Source of the DNA: Candidatus Eiseniibacteriota bacterium
Lineage (GTDB): Bacteria > Arandabacterota > Arandabacteria > Arandabacterales > Arandabacteraceae
Direction of reading: 5' to 3'
DNA length: 5,592 bases
Assembly: GCA_030622265.1 (NCBI GenBank)
Contig: JAUXGG010000134.1
Coordinates: forward strand, 1 to 5,592
A model generated the notes under the pieces. It worked only from the letters and a program-made list of their open reading frames with translations, was not told the DNA's origin and searched no databases. A program made the position numbers and the translations under genes. Below, in pieces: positions 1-5,150 of this stretch (positions are counted from its first letter, which is position 1; each line of letters starts with the position of its first letter).

Positions 1-254
1 CGGCGCCCAAGTATCAAGACCTGGATCCGTCGATAGTAAACCCGATCGCCATGATCCTGAGTAGCGTGATGATGCTTGACCATATCGGTGAGGAAGACAA
101 GGCGAAGCGGATACGTGATGCGATAAGTGCAGTGGTTAGTGAAGGCAAGGTGCGTGCTTATGATATGCTCAAGCTCAAGGGTGGCCCCGATGTCTTGAAG
201 CAGGGAGCGGCAACCACCGGCCAGATCACCGATGCCATAATCGCCAATTTGTAG
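1..254 (+). CDS. Isocitrate/isopropylmalate dehydrogenase family protein, C-terminal part (probably isocitrate dehydrogenase)
   Basis: This is the last 84 or so residues of a beta-decarboxylating dehydrogenase; the N-terminal majority lies before the window. The reading frame is open from base 3 and ends at TAG 252-254. The methionine at 51 is not the start, because the codons before it already carry the family signature (APKY, then VNPIAMILS). Further along are MMLDHIGE, EGKVRAYD and ATTGQITDAI, which form the usual C-terminal cofactor-binding segment. Compared with E. coli isocitrate dehydrogenase, the NADP-contacting positions K344, Y345, V351 and Y391 appear kept (K at 9-11, Y at 12-14, V at 36-38, Y at 159-161), and R395 is replaced by Lys (171-173). 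The loop after APKY is two residues longer than in E. coli. This favours an NADP-type isocitrate dehydrogenase over isopropylmalate dehydrogenase, but that rests on a hand alignment of a fragment. The downstream aconitase-like and citrate lyase genes agree with it. Confidence 0.85.
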   Translation, partial: APKYQDLDPSIVNPIAMILSSVMMLDHIGEEDKAKRIRDAISAVVSEGKVRAYDMLKLKGGPDVLKQGAATTGQITDAIIANL

Positions 255-258
255 AACT

Positions 259-297
259 GATCCTAGAAAGGACCTCGGAGCAGATCCTGTCAGGATC
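259..297 (+). promoter_or_regulatory. Inverted repeats in the leader of the fused hydro-lyase gene
   Basis: The 69-base gap between the dehydrogenase stop and the next start holds a perfect 15-base palindrome with a one-base centre, GATCCTGTCAGGATC, at 283-297. As RNA it could form a 6-bp stem with a GUC loop. A second copy of the left arm, GATCCT, lies at 259-264 and could pair with the same right arm (292-297), so two exclusive hairpins are possible. A weaker TCCT/AGGA pair spans 261-272. No U tract follows, so it is not an intrinsic terminator. It could be an operator, an mRNA processing or stabilising hairpin, or chance; only the symmetry is seen. Confidence 0.3.
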
Positions 298-312
298 GAA
301 CTCACCGGGGTC

Positions 313-320
313 GGGAGGGA
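313..320 (+). promoter_or_regulatory. Ribosome binding site of the fused hydro-lyase
   Basis: GGGAGGGA lies just before ATG 324, with GGAGG (314-318) five bases from the start codon. This strong Shine-Dalgarno sequence fixes the start at 324 and matches the family N-terminus MGATLIEKI. Confidence 0.7.
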
Positions 321-323
321 ACA

Positions 324-2132
324 ATGGGCGCGACACTCATAGAAAAGATCATTTCAGAACACGCCGGCAAGGCCTGCAAAGCCGGGGAAATCGTCGATGT
401 CAAGATCGACGCCCGCCTGGCCCGGGACTTCGGCGGAGCCAATGTGATCAAGAACATCGAGGATTTCGGCCTGGAGATTGACGATGCCGGGGCGACCTTC
501 TTCACGTTGGACTGCAATCCGACCGGCTCCGACCAGAGGTACGCGGCCAACCAGCAGCGCATCAGGCTCTTCGCAGCCGAGCAGGGCATCAAGGTTTATG
601 ACATAACCGAGGGTATCGGCACCCATATCGCCATCGATGAAGGCCTGATCGGACCGGGCTCAACGATGATATCGACTGATTCGCATGCCAATATCGTGGG
701 CGCGATCGGAGCTTTCGGCCAGGGAATGGGTGATCAGGATATCGCCTACGCCTTTGCCCGCGGCAAGGTCTGGTTCAAGGTCCCTCCTACCGTGAAGATC
801 GTGATAGAGGGAAAGAGAGGGCCCGGCGTCTCGGCCAAGGATATAACATTGGCGCTGCTTCAGAAGACGGGTGCGGCCGGCCTCTTAGGATTCGCGGCGG
901 AAGTCTATGGCAGTGTCGCGGACGAGATGAACCTTGCCGAGCGGATCACCCTGGCCTCGATGGCCACGGAGATGGCAGGTATTATCATCTTCTTCACTCC
1001 CAATCAAGGAGTGCTTGGGGAGCTCAAGGATCTAACCGGCAAGGACTATGAGGCCGTCGCTGCAGACGCGGACGCGCCCTATGACCACGAGATCCACCTG
1101 GACGTGACCGGGCTTGCTCCCATGGTGTCACTCCCGGGTAATCCCGCAAATGCCATTCCCCTTTCCGAAATCAAAGGCACCCTGATTCACTCGGCGTTCA
1201 TAGGCTCATGCACCGATGGCCGCTACGAGGACATGGCCGAGGCCGCCGAGGTGCTTGCAGGACGAACGGTAGCACCGGGCGTGGTCTTAAAGATCGTCCC
1301 GGCGACCGACAAGGTCTGGAAGCGCTGCCTCAAGGATGGCATCCTCGATACCTTCAAGAGCGCGGGCGCGCTTGTCGGCAATGCCGGTTGCGCGGGCTGC
1401 GCGGCCGGCCAGATCGGCCAGAACGGCCCGCATGAGGTCACCGTCAGCACGGGCAACCGGAACTTCCCCGGAAAGCAGGGCCAGGGCAAAGTCTACCTGG
1501 CCTCCCCTGCCGTGGTGGCAGCATCCGCGGTGAAGGGCTTGATCATAAGTCCCGACGAGATCGACTCCGACATCAAGCCCAGGGCGAGCGATGAGGCCGG
1601 ACCGAAGAAGGCCGAGCCAAAACCGCAGAGGAGGCCCGAGGCGGTCCCGCTTCAGATCAAGGGCCGTGTCTGGATGATCGACCGGGATAATATCGATACC
1701 GACATGATCTTCCACAACAGGCATCTCGCGGTGACCGAAATCGACGAGATGGGAAAGTACTGCTTCGGCAACCTGGAAGGCTGGACGGACTTTGCCGATA
1801 GGGTCCGGCCGGGTGACATAGTTGTGACCGGCGGCAACTTCGGCTGCGGCTCATCCAGGCAGCATGCCGTGGACTGCTTCAAGAGCCTCGGGGTGACCGC
1901 CATCATTGCCAAGTCCTTCGGGGCGATCTATGAGAGAAACGCGATCAATGCCGGGCTCCCCATTCTGGAGGGTGACTTGAGCGCGCTCAACCTCAAGGGT
2001 GGCGACGTGGTGAATATCGATCTCATGAAGGGTGAAGTCTCCCGGGAGGATTCCGGTGAGACAGCGAAGGTCAAGCCCTTCTCCGAGATACAGATCGACA
2101 TATACAAGCGCGGTGGCTTGCTCAATCAATAG
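324..2132 (+). CDS. Aconitase-superfamily hydro-lyase with fused large and small domains (aconitase-like)
   Basis: This 602-residue [4Fe-4S] hydro-lyase probably isomerises a hydroxy di- or tricarboxylate through dehydration and rehydration, citrate/isocitrate being the best guess. Residues 1-412 form the LeuC-like catalytic part, 418-443 a Lys/Pro-rich linker, and 444-602 the LeuD-like swivel domain. Cluster cysteines are C296 (in SCTDGR), C356 and C359 (CAGC), with the 60-residue spacing of LeuC proteins. Kept active-site residues by pig mitochondrial aconitase numbering are D100 (D63), H147 (H101), D165-S166-H167 (D119-H121), E262 (E216), R447 (R379) and S642-S643-R644 (S510-R512 in GCGSSRQH). 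Three usual residues differ: H101 is C64, N258 is S212 and R452 is K384. The swivel loop corresponding to YLRT of homoaconitase reads HLAV (467-470). It resembles single-chain aconitases of anaerobic bacteria and is shorter than classical aconitases of about 750-900 residues. It lies between an isocitrate-dehydrogenase-like gene and a LeuC-type gene 10 bases downstream. Family membership is firm; the substrate is inferred. Confidence 0.88.
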   Translation: MGATLIEKIISEHAGKACKAGEIVDVKIDARLARDFGGANVIKNIEDFGLEIDDAGATFFTLDCNPTGSDQRYAANQQRIRLFAAEQGIKVYDITEGIGTHIAIDEGLIGPGSTMISTDSHANIVGAIGAFGQGMGDQDIAYAFARGKVWFKVPPTVKIVIEGKRGPGVSAKDITLALLQKTGAAGLLGFAAEVYGSVADEMNLAERITLASMATEMAGIIIFFTPNQGVLGELKDLTGKDYEAVAADADAPYDHEIHLDVTGLAPMVSLPGNPANAIPLSEIKGTLIHSAFIGSCTDGRYEDMAEAAEVLAGRTVAPGVVLKIVPATDKVWKRCLKDGILDTFKSAGALVGNAGCAGCAAGQIGQNGPHEVTVSTGNRNFPGKQGQGKVYLASPAVVAASAVKGLIISPDEIDSDIKPRASDEAGPKKAEPKPQRRPEAVPLQIKGRVWMIDRDNIDTDMIFHNRHLAVTEIDEMGKYCFGNLEGWTDFADRVRPGDIVVTGGNFGCGSSRQHAVDCFKSLGVTAIIAKSFGAIYERNAINAGLPILEGDLSALNLKGGDVVNIDLMKGEVSREDSGETAKVKPFSEIQIDIYKRGGLLNQ

Positions 2133-2138
2133 GGGGAA
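2131..2138 (+). promoter_or_regulatory. Ribosome binding site of the LeuC-type large subunit
   Basis: AGGGGGAA overlaps the TAG stop of the previous gene and lies a few bases before ATG 2143. It supports that start over the upstream in-frame ATG at 2032, which would overlap the fused hydro-lyase gene by about 100 bases and add 37 residues with no family similarity. Confidence 0.65.
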
Positions 2139-2142
2139 AGCG

Positions 2143-3393
2143 ATGGGTGCCACATTCGCACAGAAGGTCCTTGGCCGCAAGAGCGGCAAGCCGAGTGTCC
2201 AGCCTGGAGAGATCGTGACCGCAAGGCCCGATCATCTCCTTACGCATGACAATACGGCCGCAATCATCTCCAAGATAGGCGGCGAGCTCGAGAAGTACGG
2301 ATTAGACAATTCCGAGACCCCGGTCATTGTGATAGACCACGTGGTCCCGGCCAGCAATGAGAAGACCGCCACCAATCATAAGCGCATCAGGGAGTTCGTT
2401 GCGGCGCGCGGCATCAAGCACTTCTTCGATGCCGGAGAGGGCATCTGCCACCAGGTTCTGATCTCAAAGGGACTTGCACTTCCCGGCTCCCTGATCGTCG
2501 GAAGCGATTCCCACACATGCACCTATGGCGCGGTCGGGGCTTTCGCGACAGGCATAGACCGGACCGAGGCCGCATCCATCATGCTGTCCGGCAAGACCTG
2601 GTTCAAGGTGCCTCACTCGCTCAAGATCGAGCTCAAGGGCAGCCTCGCGAAGCCGGTCTCGGCCAAGGACCTGGTGCTTACCTTGATCGGCGACATCGGC
2701 GCCAGCGGCGCCAACTATCTGTCGGTCGAGTTCCACGGTGACACCGCAGGGCTCACCATGGAAGACCGGATCACCATCGCCAATATGGGTGTGGAGATGG
2801 GTGCCAAGAACGCGGTCTTCCCCGTGGATGAGGTGACAGAGGAATTCTTGAAACAGGCCGGAGCACCCGCGGGCTGGGAGGCCATGTGGGCCGATCCGGA
2901 TGCCTCATATGTCAAGACCCTTACCTATGATCTATCAAAGATAGTCCCCGTGGTGGCGAAACCTCATACGGTTGACAATGTCGCCCCGGTAACGGAGCTC
3001 GAGGGCACGGAGATAAACCAGTTTCTTATCGGTACCTGCACCAATGGCAGGCTCGGAGATCTTAAGGTCGCGGCCGATGTCCTCAGGGGCAAGCGCGTCC
3101 ACCCGAACTCGAGACTCCTGGTGCTGCCGGCCAGCCGCGACATAATGCTGGAGGCCGTGAGGGACGGCTCCATTGAGGCGCTCGTTGAGGCAGGCGCGAT
3201 CATGCTTCCCCCCGGCTGCGGTCCATGCCTGGGCGCGCACCAGGGAGCGCTTGCACCCGAGGAGAAATGCTTGAGCACGGCCAACCGCAACTTCAGGGGG
3301 CGCATGGGCTGTGCTGAAGCCGAAATATACCTGGCAAGCCCGGCGACGGTGGCGGCGAGCGCCATCGAGGGCCGGATAGTCGATCCCCGGTGA
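2143..3393 (+). CDS. LeuC/HacA-family hydro-lyase large subunit (3-isopropylmalate dehydratase / homoaconitase type)
   Basis: This 416-residue catalytic large subunit of a [4Fe-4S] hydro-lyase is of usual length for the family (about 415-470). All expected residues are visible: D65-H66 (in IDHVVP), H103 (GICHQ), D122-S123-H124 (GSDSHT), N214 and E218 (TIANMGVE), C299 (TCTNGR), C359 and C362 (PPGCGPCLG), and N381, R382 and R387 (NRNFRGR). It should pair with the LeuD-type small subunit encoded 54 bases downstream. It shares the opening MGAT and a common layout with the large domain of the gene before it, so the two are tandem paralogues, but this one keeps the canonical active site. Family members act on 3-isopropylmalate, homocitrate, citrate, citramalate/mesaconate or 2,3-dimethylmalate. 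No leucine or lysine biosynthesis gene is visible nearby, while isocitrate dehydrogenase-like and citrate lyase genes are, so a leucine-pathway role is not assured. Enzyme family is firm; substrate is open. Confidence 0.9.
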   Translation: MGATFAQKVLGRKSGKPSVQPGEIVTARPDHLLTHDNTAAIISKIGGELEKYGLDNSETPVIVIDHVVPASNEKTATNHKRIREFVAARGIKHFFDAGEGICHQVLISKGLALPGSLIVGSDSHTCTYGAVGAFATGIDRTEAASIMLSGKTWFKVPHSLKIELKGSLAKPVSAKDLVLTLIGDIGASGANYLSVEFHGDTAGLTMEDRITIANMGVEMGAKNAVFPVDEVTEEFLKQAGAPAGWEAMWADPDASYVKTLTYDLSKIVPVVAKPHTVDNVAPVTELEGTEINQFLIGTCTNGRLGDLKVAADVLRGKRVHPNSRLLVLPASRDIMLEAVRDGSIEALVEAGAIMLPPGCGPCLGAHQGALAPEEKCLSTANRNFRGRMGCAEAEIYLASPATVAASAIEGRIVDPR

Positions 3394-3406
3394 CAGGCCG
3401 GAAGGT

Positions 3407-3436
3407 AATGTGATGATTAAGAATGTGATCATTAAG
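3407..3436 (+). repeat. 15-bp tandem direct repeat, two copies
   Basis: AATGTGATGATTAAG (3407-3421) is followed without a gap by AATGTGATCATTAAG (3422-3436); the copies differ at one base of 15. They fill most of the 54-base gap between the large- and small-subunit genes and are more A/T-rich than the surrounding coding DNA. The last bases of copy two run into GGTGG (3436-3440), the probable ribosome binding site of the small-subunit gene. The repeat unit equals five codons in the frame of the possible mini-ORF at 3413. Confidence 0.8.
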
Positions 3437-3451
3437 GTGGTGCGATCATGA
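3413..3451 (+). other. Possible 12-codon leader mini-ORF overlapping the small-subunit start
   Basis: ATG 3413 opens a short frame reading MIKNVIIKVVRS that stops at TGA 3449-3451, overlapping the small-subunit start codon as ATGA (3448-3451). GGAAGG at 3400-3405 is a plausible ribosome binding site seven bases before the ATG, and a GTG codon directly precedes it. Such an arrangement could deliver ribosomes to the downstream start by translational coupling. It may equally be a by-product of the 15-bp duplication. No similarity to a known leader peptide is recognised, and there are no runs of regulatory codons. Confidence 0.2.
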
Positions 3452-3939
3452 GAGTATGGAAATACGGTAGTGACATAAACACCGACATGCTGTTCCCGGG
3501 AAAATATACTTACACGTGCAGCACGCCCGAGGAAATTCTGCCACACCTCTTGGAGGACCTTGATCCTTCCTTCGCCAAAGAGGCCGGGGCCGGTGATGTC
3601 ATTATGGCCGAGAATAACTTCGGATGCGGGAGTTCGCGCGAGCAGCCGACGGTGGGCCTGAAGGCCATGGGTATCAAGGCAGTGGTGGCAAAGAGCTATG
3701 CGCGCATCTTTTATAGATCTGCCATCAACCAGGGCCTGATGCTCATAGAATGTCCGGAGGCGGTGGATGCCTATAAGGACGGAAGCACCGTGGATGTGGA
3801 TCCCGAGGGCGGCCTCGTAAAGGTGGACGGCAAGGACTACGCGTTTCCCAAGCTCCCTCCCGAGATCATCGCCATAAGGCAGGCCGGAGGGCTGCTGGAT
3901 TACGTAAGAGGCGAGCTCCAGGAAAGGGGGTCCCGGTAA
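3448..3939 (+). CDS. LeuD/HacB-family hydro-lyase small subunit (swivel domain)
   Basis: This 163-residue small subunit of an aconitase-superfamily hydro-lyase is typical of the short archaeal-type LeuD/HacB class. It supplies the mobile swivel domain that closes the active site of the large subunit encoded just upstream. Visible signatures are GSDINTDMLFPGKY (7-20), NFGCGSSREQ (57-66), with the conserved Ser-Ser-Arg at 62-64 that contacts substrate, AKSYARIFYRSAINQG (81-96) and the closing AGGLLDYV. The loop that sets substrate choice in this family, YLRT in homoaconitase, reads YTYT (20-23), so it matches neither the homoaconitase type nor the YLVY/YLVM-like isopropylmalate types I know. 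The in-frame TAA at 3433-3435 rules out a longer N-terminus, and GGTGG (3436-3440) serves as ribosome binding site. Its TAA stop shares a base with the ATG of the citrate lyase fusion (TAATG), implying translational coupling to that gene. Confidence 0.9.
   Translation: MRVWKYGSDINTDMLFPGKYTYTCSTPEEILPHLLEDLDPSFAKEAGAGDVIMAENNFGCGSSREQPTVGLKAMGIKAVVAKSYARIFYRSAINQGLMLIECPEAVDAYKDGSTVDVDPEGGLVKVDGKDYAFPKLPPEIIAIRQAGGLLDYVRGELQERGSR
3921..3930 (+). promoter_or_regulatory. Ribosome binding site of the CitD-CitE fusion
   Basis: GGAAAGGGGG inside the end of the small-subunit gene lies eight bases before ATG 3939. It supports initiation at the TAATG junction. Confidence 0.6.
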
Positions 3940-5150
3940 TGGCCAAGAGCGAAGCCGGGAGGACAGGTAAGGACATAAGGTCTGACTGCTGGGTAGCGAT
4001 TGAGACCACATCTTCGGGCGGCCTATCCCTGGAGATACGTTCGAAGGTCGAGAGCATGTACGGGACATCTTTCAGGCAGACCGTCGAGGATGGCTTGAAG
4101 CTTTTCTCTATAGAGAATGCCCGGGTGGAGATCGAGGATAAGGGAGCTCTACCCTTCACGATTATGGCCAGGCTCGAGACGGCTGTAAGGCGTCTGGGCG
4201 ATCCCGTCGAGAAGCAGTTCTTGCCGGACATGGCCGCGCAGTGCACGTACACCACGACAAGAGACCGGATGCGCCGGTCGCGGCTCTATCTGCCGGGCAA
4301 TGATCCCAAGCTGAGTGTCAATGCGGGCATCCACAAGCCGGACGGCGTGATCCTCGACCTCGAGGACAGCGTCCACCCGTCGGAGAAGGATGCGGCCCGG
4401 CTGATGGTACGGAACGCCCTGAGACAGGTCGACTTCATGGGCGCCGAGCGGATGGTCAGGATCAACCAGGGAGACCTGGGGCTTCTCGATCTTGAGTTCG
4501 TGATACCCCATAATGTGCACGTGGTCCTGATACCCAAGGTCGAGAGCCCGGACCAGGTGAAGGCCGTTGACGGGAAGATCCAGGAAATCCGAAAAGCCGG
4601 GAAGGTCGAGGCCGAGGTTTTCCTGATGCCCATAGTGGAATCGGCCCTCGGCGCGATAAAGGCTTATGAGATAGCTACCGCAAGCCCCAACAATGTCGCG
4701 CTCACCATCGGGCTCGAGGATTACACCGCGGACATAGGCACCCGGCGAACAGCCGAAGGCCGGGAGAGCTTCTGGGCAAGGTCGCAGGTCGTAAACGCGG
4801 CCCGGGCTGCGGGAATCCAGCCCATCGACACGGTTTTCTCCGATGTCAGTGACATGGAGGGCCTCCGCGCAAGCGTGATCGAGGCCAAATCGCTGGGCTT
4901 CGACGGAAAGGGCTGTATTCACCCACGGCAGATCCAGGTGATCCATGAAGCATTCGCGCCGACCGACGCCGAGATCGACCGGGCGAAAAAGGTGGTGCTC
5001 GCCTTCGAGAATGCCCAGGCCAAGGGGCTCGGTGTGGTCTCCCTCGGAAGCAAGATGATAGACCCGCCTGTCGTGAAACGCGCCCTGCACACCGTCGACC
5101 TCGCCATCGCCGTGGGAAAGATGAAGGGCAATTGGAGGGACGAACAATGA
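3939..5150 (+). CDS. citDE: Citrate lyase acyl carrier protein (gamma) fused to citrate lyase beta subunit, CitD-CitE
   Basis: One uninterrupted 403-residue frame joins two normally separate citrate lyase subunits. Residues 1 to about 88 match CitD, the acyl carrier carrying the phosphoribosyl-dephospho-CoA arm, with VEIEDKGALPFTIMARLE (63-80) as its clearest block. After a linker (about 88-110), residues 111-400 match CitE, the TIM-barrel citryl-ACP lyase that releases oxaloacetate: RRSRLYLPG (112-120), LDLEDSV (139-145), VRIN (173-176), MPIVESALGA (230-239), GLEDY (258-262), TVFSDVSDMEGL (298-309) and FDGKGCIHPRQI (321-332). The carrier serine is not at its usual place: E. coli and Klebsiella have Ser14 in ESxD, here residue 14 is Arg and Ser15 stands directly before Asp16 (IRSDCWV). 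The gene overlaps the small-subunit stop by one base and citF by four. A specialised lyase such as citramalate lyase has the same architecture, so citrate is the likely but unproven substrate. Confidence 0.9.
   Translation: MAKSEAGRTGKDIRSDCWVAIETTSSGGLSLEIRSKVESMYGTSFRQTVEDGLKLFSIENARVEIEDKGALPFTIMARLETAVRRLGDPVEKQFLPDMAAQCTYTTTRDRMRRSRLYLPGNDPKLSVNAGIHKPDGVILDLEDSVHPSEKDAARLMVRNALRQVDFMGAERMVRINQGDLGLLDLEFVIPHNVHVVLIPKVESPDQVKAVDGKIQEIRKAGKVEAEVFLMPIVESALGAIKAYEIATASPNNVALTIGLEDYTADIGTRRTAEGRESFWARSQVVNAARAAGIQPIDTVFSDVSDMEGLRASVIEAKSLGFDGKGCIHPRQIQVIHEAFAPTDAEIDRAKKVVLAFENAQAKGLGVVSLGSKMIDPPVVKRALHTVDLAIAVGKMKGNWRDEQ
5134..5139 (+). promoter_or_regulatory. Ribosome binding site of citF
   Basis: GGAGGG near the end of the CitD-CitE gene lies seven bases before ATG 5147 and selects that start within the ATGA overlap. 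Confidence 0.65.

Noticed and set aside
283..310. Intrinsic terminator after the dehydrogenase gene.
   Set aside because: The stem is short and no run of T follows; the next gene begins within 30 bases.
324..2132. Reading the changed active-site residues as a sign of a pseudogene.
   Set aside because: The frame is intact over 602 residues, and the cluster cysteines, DSH, catalytic Glu and SSR motif are kept. The changes look like specialisation.
2032..2142. Upstream in-frame start for the LeuC-type gene.
   Set aside because: It would add 37 residues of low-complexity Arg/Ser-rich sequence overlapping the fused hydro-lyase. ATG 2143 has a ribosome binding site and gives the family N-terminus.
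2935..4068. Long open frame of 377 codons on the minus strand.
   Set aside because: It lies opposite the large-subunit, small-subunit and CitD coding regions, all with unmistakable family motifs. The translation shows no recognisable domain, and high GC with biased third positions readily gives long antisense frames.
4230..4275. Internal start for a separate CitE, such as ATG 4269.
   Set aside because: CitE homology begins right after it, but the bases upstream hold only a weak purine stretch and the frame is continuous from CitD. A single fused protein is the simpler reading.
4040..4560. Repeated 12-mer AAGGTCGAGAGC seen twice in the CitD-CitE gene.
   Set aside because: Both copies encode the common string Lys-Val-Glu-Ser with the same preferred codons in unrelated parts of the protein; probably chance.
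4149..5147. Open frame of 332 codons on the minus strand.
   Set aside because: It is the antisense shadow of the CitD-CitE gene, with no recognisable domain and no supporting start context.
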